Below, piece by piece: positions 54,928 through 64,000 of a stretch of 64,000 nucleotides of DNA (its first letter is position 1; each line of letters begins with the position of its first letter). The notes under the pieces are model-generated. The model had not been told where the DNA came from. It did not search any database and worked only from the letters and a program-made list of their open reading frames with translations. Source of the stretch: Mycobacterium sp. 1274761.0 (GTDB lineage Bacteria; Actinomycetota; Actinomycetes; Mycobacteriales; Mycobacteriaceae); NCBI RefSeq assembly GCF_001668615.1, contig NZ_LZMC01000113.1, positions 1-64,000 on the forward strand, read 5' to 3'. The position numbers and the translations under genes are program-made.

Positions 54928-57900
54928 TTAGGTGCCGTTGAGATCTCGGAAGCGGGCGAGTGCCTCGTCGCGTTGGTCCTCGTCAAAGGTTTCGATGCGG
55001 GTAATGCGGTCGCCGTCTAAGAGCAGGAGGTTGAGGACGCCAATCTCGACTGCGGCACCCTCAGCCGATGTGCCCTTCATGGCGATATGGCCTAGTACGC
55101 CCAAGGGTGTTGCCGCGAGGACCTCGGCGAATTCGAAGCGGATGTCGGGAATGAGTGTCGCCATCATGCGGGTCGACGCCCTGTGATCGGCTATCGAGTT
55201 CCCGCCGGCCGGCAACTGTCGGTGATTGACGTATGTGGCGTCGCGGGTGGCTTCATCGTATGCCTGCCAGTCATGCCGGTTGACGGCCTCGGCGTGACGG
55301 GTAGCCGCTTCGATGACGCCTGGATGCTCGACCTCTTCCGACGCGATCCAACGTGACGTCAGCTCGGCGAACGCGCCGTTGATGTCTTCAGGATCGAACA
55401 GCACCATGTAGCTGCCGATGCTGTTGTCGCCGACCTCATAAAACGCCAACAACTCCATGGTGACCGCTCGCTCGGGATCACTCGTGTCGCGCCAGGTGTT
55501 CCTAATCAGCGCAAGTCGAGACCCGCGGATGGCGACGGGCTCCGTAGTTAAGTGCCAACCCTTCGTCATTTCGAAGAGCGCGCGCACGGCCTCTGGTCGC
55601 GCAAATTGCTCGTCACGCAGTCCTCTTCGTCGGTCCTCAAAACGAGCGCCTGGTGCAGCTTGTGCTAGGAAGTCGTCGATGTGGCGGCGATTGATCGCAT
55701 CAACGACCCGCGCCCAGGCGCGAATCGCGGCGTTTTCCAGCTGTGGCACTTGATGATTGAGTTCATCGAATCTGGCAAGGGCGGCGTCGCGTTGGTCCGG
55801 GTCGAAAGCCTCCATACGGGTGCAGTGCCCGCGGTCGAAGAGGCTTATTTGAACCACCGGAACCTCGACGTTGGAGCCGTCGGTTGTTGTCCCCCTCAGC
55901 ATTGCCTGGCTCACCAATCCCCTTGCCGATTGCGCAAGAATGTCGGTCTGTTCAATCCACAGGTTCGGTACGAGCGAAACCATCGCCTGCATTGAGGACA
56001 CTTGATCGGCCGCCGTGAGGATGTTGGAGCTCGACAGCTGCCGGTGACTGAGGTAGGCGGCACCGGAGGTCAGCGACGAGTACGCGTCCCAGTCATGACG
56101 GTTCACGGCCTCCGTCACCCGCTGCACCGACTGAACCGGCTCGGGATGGGTTACCTCGCCGGACGCGATCCAGCGTGATGTCAACTCGGCGAACGCGCCG
56201 TTGATGTCATCAGGTTCGAACAGCACCATGTAGCGTCCGATGTTGTCGTCGCAGATCTCATAAAGCGTCAGATTCTCCAACGTGATCGGGTGCTCGGGGT
56301 CGCTCGTATCCCTGTACGTCTCGCGTGTCAAAGAGAGGTGGTCACCGCGGACGGCAACCGGTTCTGTCTCCAGTCGCCAGCCCGCGGCCATGTCGAACAC
56401 ACCGCGCACGACCTCAGGCTCTGCAAGGCCCTCATTGCGCAACAACTTTCGACGGTCTTCATATCGCGCGTTCGGCGCCGCTTCGGCAAGAAAGGCATCC
56501 ACGTTTCGCCGGTTGATTGCATCAACGACACGTGCCCACGCGCGGATCGCGGTGTTGTCGGGCTGCTGCACTTGGTGATTGAGCTCGTCGAACCGCGCCA
56601 GCGCGGTGTCGAGGTCGGCTTCATCGAAAAGTTCGCAGCGGCTGAGCTGGTCACCCTGGACCATCAGGATGGCGACATCTCTCCACTCCGCAGCGAGGCC
56701 ATCCTGGGTTGTCCCGTGCGCCGCGGTGGTGATGACTGCTCCAAGGTTGTTCAGCCGGTGTACGGCTTGGATGAAGATCTTTATGTCTGGGGCTTGATCC
56801 CACCAGGTGCGCATAAATGCAGCTGTATCGCCCTCATTCATTACGCCAAGTCGTCGGCGGTCGACAGTCGCCCAGTCTCGAGTCGTCGAAGGCAGTTCAT
56901 GTCGGTTGAGCGCTGCATAAGCTCCGGCAAGCACCGCCCACGTATGCGTCTGCGCTGCTGCTCCGCCTGCGCGGTACCGACTTTCGAGTTCCTCAAAGGC
57001 GGCGTCGACGTCATCGGGATCAAATACGATCGCAGCCGCGATCCGGTCGTCTGCTTTGAGTTCGATAACGGCGAGAATGGCTGTCAACAGCTCTTGCCGT
57101 TGGTCACGGCCCCAATAGCGGACACGGGTGAGCATGAGGCGCTCCCCACGGACCGCGATGGCATCCGAGGTCGCGTCGGTGACACCTAGCGCGGTTGCCG
57201 CCCGCCCGTTGGCGATCTCGGTATCGCGGCCATGAATCCCGCCGCCGACCATACGACGGCGATCGTCGGTGTAATAGTCGTCGGCCAGGATCTTCGCCGC
57301 GGCGTCCCAGTCACGAGCCGTCTGTCGTTTGAGATAGCGATCGTTTACTTGGCTTGCCGCATTCTGCAGCCGCGGCTGTTGCGGCTGCAGCTCGTCGAAA
57401 CGCGCGAGTGCGGCGTCGAGGTCTGACTCGTCGAAGAGTTCGAAGCGGTTGATCAGTTGCCCTTCGACAGTCACTAGTCCGATCTCTCGCCATTCGGCAT
57501 TGAACCCGCCTTGCGAAGACCCCCTAAGCACATACGTGAAGAGCGCTCCCACGGCGCTGAGCCGATGCAAGGCCTCAATGTAGACATTGACGTCCGGTGC
57601 GAGGTCCCACGTGGCATGTATGTATGCAGCATGGTCACCGGGCGCGAACCCTCTCGCTCGCCGATGATCGATGTTCACCCAGTTCGGCCTGAACTCGGGC
57701 AGTTCGTGTCTATTGAATGCGGCGATGGCCCGCGCGGTCAGCGACCATGCGTTCGCGTACGCGGCTGCTTCGCCGGAGAGGTAGCGAGCGTCGAGTTCTT
57801 CGAACGCAGCGTCAACATCGTCAGGGTCGAAAAGGATGCGGGCCGCCATCCGGTTGTCGGCATTAATCTCCGTGATACCGAGCATTTCGGTGTGGAATGC

Positions 57901-60900
57901 GTCGGGCCGTCGGTCTCGTCCCGAGAGGCAAATCCGGGCCAGGGCGAGGCGTTTTCCGCGAATGGCGATCACAGTTGAGGTCCCGCTCTTGGTTCCGAGG
58001 TCGGCGGTCGCCCGCATGTCGGCGAGCTTGGCCTCTCGACCGCGTCGGACCCCGGCGCTGACTACCCGCCGGCGATCGTCGGCACAAATGTCTTCGCCAA
58101 GTAACTCCCCCATCGTCCCCCAATCGCGGGCCGTGAAGGACTCCTGGAAGCGCAAATCTACTCGGCTCGCGGCGTTCTCCAGCCGCGGCGTCGGCCGATC
58201 AAGTTCCTCAAAGCGCGCAAGCGCGGCGTCGACGTCTTCTTCGCCGAATCTCTCGCAGCAGCTGAGCAACTCCCCGTCGAACATGAGGATAAATGTCTCG
58301 CGCCATTCGCCGCTGAATCCCTCTTGCGAACTCCCATATGCCATGTGCGTGATCACTGAACCGCGATCGGTGAGCCGATGCACCGCTGCAACACGCACCT
58401 TGATGTCGGGCGCGATTTCAAACGTCGCACGGATGTACTGTCCCAACTCATTCGGCGCAAAGGTGATCCCCCGCCGATGATCCATGCTGGCCCAGTTCGG
58501 TGTCGTCGGGGGAATTTCGTGGCGATTGAGTGCGTCACAGCACCCGCACACGAGTGACCACATGTGTGCGTATGGCGCTGCCTCGCCGGCGAGGAATCGC
58601 GCATCGAGTTCCTCGAAGGCGGCGTCGAGGTCGTCGAAGTCGAACGCAACGCGACCAGCAATCCGCTGATGGACGTCGATTTCAATGATTCCGAGCACCT
58701 CAGCCAAGAATTCCTCGGCCTCTTGGTACAGCGCGTAGTACCGCTCACGGGTGAGGACGAGATTGGTGCCACGGGTCGCGACGACCGCGGATTCGACACG
58801 GGTGCCCTCGGGGTACGACCGCATGCTCGCGAGCGTGGCGTCTCGACCTTCTCGGGTGCCTGCGTTCACGACACGACGACGATCACTGTTGAATATGTCG
58901 TCGGCGAGCATCTCCGATAACGTGTCCCAATCGCGGGCCGCGAAGTGCGTTTGGAATTTCTCCCACGTTTCGCTTGCCCCGTTTTCCACTCGTCGCGTAA
59001 GCGGTTGCAGTTCGTCGAATCTCGCGAGCGCGGCGTCGAGGTCCGTCTCATCGAACATCTCGCAGCGGCTGATGAGGCCGTCTTGAAAGGTGAGAAGGCT
59101 GACTTCGCGCCATTCGGCGTCGAAACCGGTCTCGGAAGTTGCCTGTACGGCATGCGTCACGACGGCGCCGAGACGACTTAGGTTGTGCACAGCCTCGACA
59201 TAGATCGTGGCTTCGGGCGTTAGGTTCCACACTGCGCGAATAGAGGGACCGAGGGAGCCGCCCTCGACGGACACCAGCCGTCGATGGTCGACGTCGACCC
59301 AATCGTGCGTCGTCGCGGGAAGTTCACGACGATTGAGCTTCGCGTAACCATCCATGACGAGCGACCACGTGCGCGCGTGTGTCGCTGCTTCGCCGGCGAG
59401 GTAGCGTGCGTCGAGTTCCGCGAAAGCAGCGTCGACGTCGTCGAGGTGGAAAACGACAGTCCCCACGATCCGCGCGTTGGCGTTGGTCTCGACGACACAC
59501 AGCATTTCCATCCCGAAGGGCTCACTGTCGGATGCCGACGACGGGATACGACTGAGGGCCAGGCGTTCGCCACGAGTGGCAATGACGACGGGTACGCCAG
59601 GTGTGAGGAGATCGGTGGCATTCCGAAAATTCTCGAGCTCGGCATCGCGCCCTTGTCGGACACCGGCATTCGCGACGCGGCGGCGATCGTCAGAGGAATA
59701 GTCTGCGGCCAGATAGTCAGCCATGGCGTCCCAGTCGCGCGCCGCGGCGCACGTCAGAACCCGCTCACATACCCGGCTTGCCGTGTTCTCCAGTCGCCGC
59801 GTCTGTTCGTGTAATTCTTCGAATCTCGCGAGCGCGGTAGCGAGGTCGTCATCGTCAAACAATTCGCAGCGATCAATCAGATCGCCGGTCACCGTCAGCA
59901 CCTCAATGTGTCGCCGTTCGGCGTCGAAGCCCGCTGTCGATGTGCCGGCCACCGCATGGGACACGACTGCTCCCAAGTGGGTGAGGCGGTGCACCATTTC
60001 GATGTAGATGCGCACGTTCGGTGTGACGTCCCACACGGCGCGCAGGTACGCCGCCAGATCATCTGTTTGGATCTGCGATTTAGCGAGCCGCCGGTGATCA
60101 ACGTTGACCCAGTTCGGGGCGGTCGGATATGGCTCATGCCGGTTGAACGAGTCGTAGGTCTGCGTGATGACCGACCACGTGCGCGCGTTAGCCGCAGCCT
60201 CGCCCGCGAGATACCGGGCTTCGAGTTCGTCGAAGGCGGCGTCGATGTCGTCGGGATCGAAGGTGATCGCCGGGGAGACCCGATTGTCGTTGTCGATCTC
60301 AATGACGTGCAGCAGCTCGAGGCCGAATTCCTCTGGGTCACCATCGCTGCGCACGAATCGGGCGCGGTTCAGGACGAGGCGATCACCGCGCGTCGCTATG
60401 GCAACCGAAACCTGCGTCACGCCGAGATCAGCTGCTGCGCGGTAGTTTTCGATGAAGAGGTCGCGGCCGACCTGTACATCGGCATTCAGCAGACGCCGCC
60501 GGTCGTCATTGATGACGTCGACAGCCACCATTGCCGCCATGGCGTCCCATTCTCGGGCGGCGAATCGCTCGAGAATGAGTTGCGTGACCCGAATAGCTGC
60601 ATTATCCAAACGTGGTGTGGCGGGACTGAGTTCCTTGAACCTTGCGAGCGCGGTGACGAGGTCGGCTTCTTCGAACAGTTCGCCGCGGCTGACGTGGTCA
60701 CCGTCGACCGTTACGAGTTCGACGATTCGCCACTCAGCGCCGAACCCCGCCTGCGACGTGCCGTGAGACACTTGCGTGAATACTGCTCCGCGACTGGTCA
60801 ATTCGTGCACGGCCTCGATGTAGAGCTTGAGGTCCGGCGTGAAGCCCCACATGTCGCGGATGGTCGCAGTCGGATCACCAGAATCAACGGTGACAAGCGG

Positions 60901-63900
60901 TCGGTGGTCAAGTATTTCTGGCGCGATCGAGGGAAGCTCCCGGCGGTTGAACGCAGCGTGGCCTTCCATGACAAGTGACCATGTCTCTGCGTGCGGAGCC
61001 GCCTCGCCGGCGAGGTATCGACGATCTAGTTCTTCGAACGCGGCGTCGATGTCACCCGCGTCGAGTCCAACGACCGCGATGATCCGCTGGTCTGCATCGA
61101 CCTCGACGACGTTGAGCACTTCCGTTTCGTACGCGCTAGCGCCGACACGGCACAGAGCAAGCCGCTCGCCGCGCGTTGCGATCACTTCAGTCGTCATGTT
61201 CGTCACGCCAAGTTCAGCCAGCGCCTGCAAATTCTCGATAGCGGCATCTCTGCCACGGACGGCGCCGGAGTTCACGACTCGGCGACGGTCGTCCGTGCAA
61301 ACGTTATCGACCACCGACTGCGCTATGGCGTTCCAGTCGCGGGCCGCGAATGAAGCCATGAACTGCTCATACACTCTGCTCGCGCTGTTAGCTAGCCGCG
61401 GCGCCGGGTGGCTGAGTTGTTCGAACTGTGCTACCGCGGTATCGAGGTCCGTCTCTTCAAAAAGTTCGCAGCGGCTAATCAAGTCACCGTCGACCGTGTA
61501 CAGCATGATCGTGCGCCACTCCGCGGTGAAGCCCTCTTCCGTTGTCCCCTTCAACACCTGCGTCAGCACCGCGCCGGCGTCACTCAGCCGGTGTACGGCT
61601 TCGATGCGGACATCGACATGCTGTTCGAGGTCGGTCCATGCAGCCGAGATGTACGCGGTCAGCTCACCAGGCGCGAACGCCGCCGACCGGCGGTGATCGA
61701 TATTCACCCAATTCGGCGTTGTCGCAGGCAATCCACGATTGTTCAGCACTTCGTAAGCGCGAGTCATGACCGACCACAAGCGCGCGTGCGGTGCGGCTTC
61801 GCCAGCGAGATACCGACGATCCAGCTCGGCAAAGGCAGCGTCGATGTCGTCGACGTCGTATGAGACGATGGCGACAATCCGGTCGTCGGAACCGATCTCG
61901 ACAACATCGACCAACTCGTTCGCGACAGCCTCATCGGGAACGGTGAAGTTGTCGCGAGAAAGAACGAGTCGTTCGCCACGAACCGCAATGGGGGTCGACG
62001 TAATCCTCGCGCACCCCACTTCGGCGATTGCTTGCATGTTAGCGATTTCAGCAGCACGACCGCTTCGGACGCCGCTGTTAATCACTCGGCGATGATCGTC
62101 AGCCCGATAGTCGTCGGCCAGCATCTTCGACATGGCGTCCCAGTCACGGGCAAGAAAATGATTTGTCCACCGTTTCAGCACCCGGCTGGCTGAGTTTTCC
62201 AGCCGCTGGGCAGGTTGGCTGAGTTGATCGAACTTCGCGGTCGCAGTTGCCAGGTCCGCTTCCTCAAAGAGCTCGAAGCGGTTGATGAGGTCGCCACTGA
62301 CCGTCACCAGGAAAACTCCTCGCCACTCGGCGTCGAATCCCTGTGGCGAATTTCCATGGCCCACATGGGTAACTACAGCGCCGTCGTCGTTCAGTCGGTG
62401 TATGGCCTCGGGATAGATTCGGATATCGTGGCCGACTTCCCACCCGGCGCGGGTGTACTGGACCCACTCTCCCGGTGCAAACGCTATCCCTCGGCGATGG
62501 TCGATGCTCACGCAGTCGGGCGTCATCGGCGGCAGCTCGCGCCGGCTGAACGCTTTATACCCCTTCGAAACCACTGACCACGTCCGAGAGTGAGGTGCGC
62601 CCTCACCGGCGAGGTACCGAGCTTCGAGTTCGGCCAACGCGGCCTCGAGGTCATGTGCGTCAAACGCGACCTGCCTAACAAGCTGGCCGAGGGCATTGGT
62701 CTCGACGACGTCGATCAATTCGCTGTCGAACGGCTCGTTCCAGTCGCGAAGGGTAAACGTATGACGTGCGAGCATGAGTCGGTCACCGCGCGTCGCAATC
62801 GGTGTGGAAGTGATATTGGTGCAGCCGATCTCGGCGATCGCCCGCACATTCGCTAGTTCGGCATCACGGCCGCTTCTGACGCCACTGTTCACCACGCGAC
62901 GACGGTCGTGGGTCCAGACGTCTTCCGCCAGAAGCTCCGCCATAGCGTCCCACTCGCGCGTACCGAAATGCGCCATGTAGCGCTCGACAACCCGGCTCGT
63001 CGCATTTTCCAGCTGCGGCACCGGTCGGTGCAGTTCCGCGAAATGCGCTAGCGCGGAGTCGAGGTCGTCGTCTTCATACACGTCCAGGCGCGGTTCGCCG
63101 CCCCGGACCGAAAGGAGAAGCACCCGCGTCCATTGCAATTCGTTCCCGTGCACGTCAGTGCCTTCGATGACGAAGTCGACGACGGCGCCGTGTTCATCAA
63201 GCGCATGTACCGCGGTGGTCCGATAACGAGCATCCGGTACGAGCGCCCAGAGCTCTGTGACGCCTCTCTCGAAGTCCCCTGATGCGAACGGAACTCGCCG
63301 ATGATCGCTATAGGCAAGCCGGGCAATCATTGGGCCTGGCTCGTGACGGTTGAGTTCGTCGAGCGTGGCCATCCCGATCTGCCAGATGTGCGTGTACGGT
63401 GCCGCCTCGCCCGCTAGGTAGCGCGCTTCGAGTTCGGCGAACGCTGCGTCGATGTCGTCGGGGTCGAATGTGATATGAACTGAAAGTTGGTTGTCGGCAT
63501 CAATCTCGACGACACCGATGAGCTCCGTGACCGTTGCCTCGGGGCCTTGGAAGCGAAGACGACGAAGAGCGAGGCGCTTGCCGCGGGTCGCGATAGTGGT
63601 CGACGTCAGCGTCCCGTCATCCAGCAGATCGGCGATAACCTTCAGGTTCTCGATTTCGGCGTCCCGGCCCTGTCGAACGCCGGCGTTCACGGCTTGGCGA
63701 CGATCGTCCAGCGAGAAATCCGCGCTCAACATCGTTGCCATAGCGTCCCAGTCATGGGCGGGGAAACAGCTCCAGAAGCATTGATCCACCTGACTCGCGG
63801 TGTTTTCCAGCCGCAGTGTCGGTCGGTTGAGCCCGTCGAACTTCGCGAGAGCGGCATCGAGGTCTGCCTCGTCGAAAATCTCGCAGCGACTGACCAAGTC

Positions 63901-64000
63901 ACCGTCGACCGTCACAAGGTCGACACCTCTCCACTCCGCGTCGAATCCCTGTTCTGAGGTGCCGTGGCCGACGTGGGTATAGACCGCTCCGAGTTCAGTC
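54928..64000 (-). CDS. Giant tandem NTF2/SnoaL-like repeat protein (5' end outside window)
   Basis: At least 3,023 residues in one uninterrupted frame, open to the window edge; the N-terminus is not seen. The whole visible part is about 23 units of roughly 134 residues, alternating between two types. Type A has xxARDWDAMAEMLADD, DDRRRVVNAGVRxGRDAEI, ATRGERLAL and ends DPDDIDAAFEELDARYLAGEA. Type B has TWSLxxxxYAAFNRRELP, IDHRR, AYIRATWDLTPD, IYIEAVHRLSxLGAVVTHV, GFDAEWR and ends ELFDEADLDAALARFDEL. These are nuclear-transport-factor-2/SnoaL-like folds (cone-shaped ligand pockets). From memory, such repeats occur at the C-terminus of some very large mycobacterial AfsR/BTAD- or cyclase-type ATPase proteins; whether that head is present lies beyond 64000. 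No membrane helix or signal is seen. Convergent with tRNA-Lys. Confidence 0.88.
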   Translation of the reverse strand, partial: TELGAVYTHVGHGTSEQGFDAEWRGVDLVTVDGDLVSRCEIFDEADLDAALAKFDGLNRPTLRLENTASQVDQCFWSCFPAHDWDAMATMLSADFSLDDRRQAVNAGVRQGRDAEIENLKVIADLLDDGTLTSTTIATRGKRLALRRLRFQGPEATVTELIGVVEIDADNQLSVHITFDPDDIDAAFAELEARYLAGEAAPYTHIWQIGMATLDELNRHEPGPMIARLAYSDHRRVPFASGDFERGVTELWALVPDARYRTTAVHALDEHGAVVDFVIEGTDVHGNELQWTRVLLLSVRGGEPRLDVYEDDDLDSALAHFAELHRPVPQLENATSRVVERYMAHFGTREWDAMAELLAEDVWTHDRRRVVNSGVRSGRDAELANVRAIAEIGCTNITSTPIATRGDRLMLARHTFTLRDWNEPFDSELIDVVETNALGQLVRQVAFDAHDLEAALAELEARYLAGEGAPHSRTWSVVSKGYKAFSRRELPPMTPDCVSIDHRRGIAFAPGEWVQYTRAGWEVGHDIRIYPEAIHRLNDDGAVVTHVGHGNSPQGFDAEWRGVFLVTVSGDLINRFELFEEADLATATAKFDQLSQPAQRLENSASRVLKRWTNHFLARDWDAMSKMLADDYRADDHRRVINSGVRSGRAAEIANMQAIAEVGCARITSTPIAVRGERLVLSRDNFTVPDEAVANELVDVVEIGSDDRIVAIVSYDVDDIDAAFAELDRRYLAGEAAPHARLWSVMTRAYEVLNNRGLPATTPNWVNIDHRRSAAFAPGELTAYISAAWTDLEQHVDVRIEAVHRLSDAGAVLTQVLKGTTEEGFTAEWRTIMLYTVDGDLISRCELFEETDLDTAVAQFEQLSHPAPRLANSASRVYEQFMASFAARDWNAIAQSVVDNVCTDDRRRVVNSGAVRGRDAAIENLQALAELGVTNMTTEVIATRGERLALCRVGASAYETEVLNVVEVDADQRIIAVVGLDAGDIDAAFEELDRRYLAGEAAPHAETWSLVMEGHAAFNRRELPSIAPEILDHRPLVTVDSGDPTATIRDMWGFTPDLKLYIEAVHELTSRGAVFTQVSHGTSQAGFGAEWRIVELVTVDGDHVSRGELFEEADLVTALARFKELSPATPRLDNAAIRVTQLILERFAAREWDAMAAMVAVDVINDDRRRLLNADVQVGRDLFIENYRAAADLGVTQVSVAIATRGDRLVLNRARFVRSDGDPEEFGLELLHVIEIDNDNRVSPAITFDPDDIDAAFDELEARYLAGEAAANARTWSVITQTYDSFNRHEPYPTAPNWVNVDHRRLAKSQIQTDDLAAYLRAVWDVTPNVRIYIEMVHRLTHLGAVVSHAVAGTSTAGFDAERRHIEVLTVTGDLIDRCELFDDDDLATALARFEELHEQTRRLENTASRVCERVLTCAAARDWDAMADYLAADYSSDDRRRVANAGVRQGRDAELENFRNATDLLTPGVPVVIATRGERLALSRIPSSASDSEPFGMEMLCVVETNANARIVGTVVFHLDDVDAAFAELDARYLAGEAATHARTWSLVMDGYAKLNRRELPATTHDWVDVDHRRLVSVEGGSLGPSIRAVWNLTPEATIYVEAVHNLSRLGAVVTHAVQATSETGFDAEWREVSLLTFQDGLISRCEMFDETDLDAALARFDELQPLTRRVENGASETWEKFQTHFAARDWDTLSEMLADDIFNSDRRRVVNAGTREGRDATLASMRSYPEGTRVESAVVATRGTNLVLTRERYYALYQEAEEFLAEVLGIIEIDVHQRIAGRVAFDFDDLDAAFEELDARFLAGEAAPYAHMWSLVCGCCDALNRHEIPPTTPNWASMDHRRGITFAPNELGQYIRATFEIAPDIKVRVAAVHRLTDRGSVITHMAYGSSQEGFSGEWRETFILMFDGELLSCCERFGEEDVDAALARFEELDRPTPRLENAASRVDLRFQESFTARDWGTMGELLGEDICADDRRRVVSAGVRRGREAKLADMRATADLGTKSGTSTVIAIRGKRLALARICLSGRDRRPDAFHTEMLGITEINADNRMAARILFDPDDVDAAFEELDARYLSGEAAAYANAWSLTARAIAAFNRHELPEFRPNWVNIDHRRARGFAPGDHAAYIHATWDLAPDVNVYIEALHRLSAVGALFTYVLRGSSQGGFNAEWREIGLVTVEGQLINRFELFDESDLDAALARFDELQPQQPRLQNAASQVNDRYLKRQTARDWDAAAKILADDYYTDDRRRMVGGGIHGRDTEIANGRAATALGVTDATSDAIAVRGERLMLTRVRYWGRDQRQELLTAILAVIELKADDRIAAAIVFDPDDVDAAFEELESRYRAGGAAAQTHTWAVLAGAYAALNRHELPSTTRDWATVDRRRLGVMNEGDTAAFMRTWWDQAPDIKIFIQAVHRLNNLGAVITTAAHGTTQDGLAAEWRDVAILMVQGDQLSRCELFDEADLDTALARFDELNHQVQQPDNTAIRAWARVVDAINRRNVDAFLAEAAPNARYEDRRKLLRNEGLAEPEVVRGVFDMAAGWRLETEPVAVRGDHLSLTRETYRDTSDPEHPITLENLTLYEICDDNIGRYMVLFEPDDINGAFAELTSRWIASGEVTHPEPVQSVQRVTEAVNRHDWDAYSSLTSGAAYLSHRQLSSSNILTAADQVSSMQAMVSLVPNLWIEQTDILAQSARGLVSQAMLRGTTTDGSNVEVPVVQISLFDRGHCTRMEAFDPDQRDAALARFDELNHQVPQLENAAIRAWARVVDAINRRHIDDFLAQAAPGARFEDRRRGLRDEQFARPEAVRALFEMTKGWHLTTEPVAIRGSRLALIRNTWRDTSDPERAVTMELLAFYEVGDNSIGSYMVLFDPEDINGAFAELTSRWIASEEVEHPGVIEAATRHAEAVNRHDWQAYDEATRDATYVNHRQLPAGGNSIADHRASTRMMATLIPDIRFEFAEVLAATPLGVLGHIAMKGTSAEGAAVEIGVLNLLLLDGDRITRIETFDEDQRDEALARFRDLNGT
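54928..64000 (-). repeat. Tandem ~805-base coding repeats
   Basis: The junction coding for (E/D)xRYLAGEA recurs on the minus strand near 63412, 62611, 61805, 61011, 60208, 59396, 58589, 57776 and 56968, i.e. every 790-815 bases. Diverged forms (SRWIAS) occur near 56160 and 55340. Each period covers one A and one B unit. Sequence identity between periods is moderate, so they are old duplications, not recent ones. Confidence 0.85.

Noticed and set aside
59908..60978. Plus-strand frames of up to 356 codons opposite the giant gene, recurring in each repeat
   Set aside because: They recur because the coding repeats recur; composition and lack of starts at fixed places indicate antisense shadows.
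54928..64000. Tandem repeats considered as a CRISPR array or as a PE/PPE or adhesin gene
   Set aside because: Period is about 805 bases and protein-coding with conserved fold residues; no short direct repeats with unique spacers, and no PE, PPE or signal sequence.

Overview
The window comes from a high-G+C actinobacterium, almost certainly a Mycobacterium/Mycolicibacterium. As recalled (no search was run), gene order follows the M. tuberculosis Rv2475c-Rv2511 and Rv2518c neighbourhood. Mycolate-type lipid genes, an F420-dependent oxidoreductase, WS/DGAT, MmpS-like and LdtB proteins all fit that group.

Region by region. (1) 1-15.1 kb, all on the minus strand: a WS/DGAT acyltransferase, plsC and plsB2 joined by 4-base stop/start overlaps, then a CopD/CtaG copper/oxidase-assembly membrane protein, an SSB paralogue, the ABC-F factor EttA, the 180-kDa-class NAD glutamate dehydrogenase and the start of an acyl-CoA thioesterase. 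(2) 15.2-23.5 kb: tRNA-Arg, an acyl-CoA dehydrogenase, a DHA2-type MFS pump with a winged-helix-like tail, a GH6 glycosidase, a DUF309 protein, an LLM oxidoreductase, a transglycosylase-like lipoprotein, a small secreted protein and an EchA14-like crotonase lacking the usual catalytic glutamates. (3) 23.5-33.8 kb: a branched-chain amino acid catabolic operon on the minus strand (accD1-accA1-fadE19-maoC-citE-bkdABC), with a divergent TetR gene and a palindrome cluster between them. (4) 33.8-41.8 kb: two small membrane proteins, an S9 peptidase, an Rv2507-like MmpS-domain protein, an MFS/Atg22-like transporter, the mycolate-reductase-type SDR, a HerA/DUF853 ATPase, orn and tRNA-His with a strong terminator. 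(5) 41.9-53.2 kb: an accessory block between tRNA-His and ldtB. It holds two alpha/beta hydrolases, an SDR, an orphan heme-copper-oxidase subunit III/IV pair with two paralogous multi-pass membrane proteins, the ferredoxin-reductase fusion FprB, a TetR and a cytochrome P450. (6) 53.3-64 kb: ldtB, tRNA-Lys with terminator, and one giant minus-strand gene running off the window. At least 3,023 residues of it are visible, built almost entirely from about 23 NTF2/SnoaL-like units.

How the genes work together: region 1 is central glycerolipid synthesis plus housekeeping. Region 3 takes branched-chain 2-oxo acids through oxidative decarboxylation, acyl-CoA dehydrogenation, biotin-dependent carboxylation, hydration and C-C cleavage. 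Region 5 looks like an accessory redox/lipid-modification block in which P450 and FprB could form an electron-transfer pair.

The best candidates for something undescribed are the giant tandem NTF2-like protein, the orphan oxidase-subunit/twin-membrane-protein operon, a 57-base hairpin repeat present twice, and a roughly 100-base element shared upstream of the SDR and P450 genes. Family assignments are from reading the sequence and from memory.
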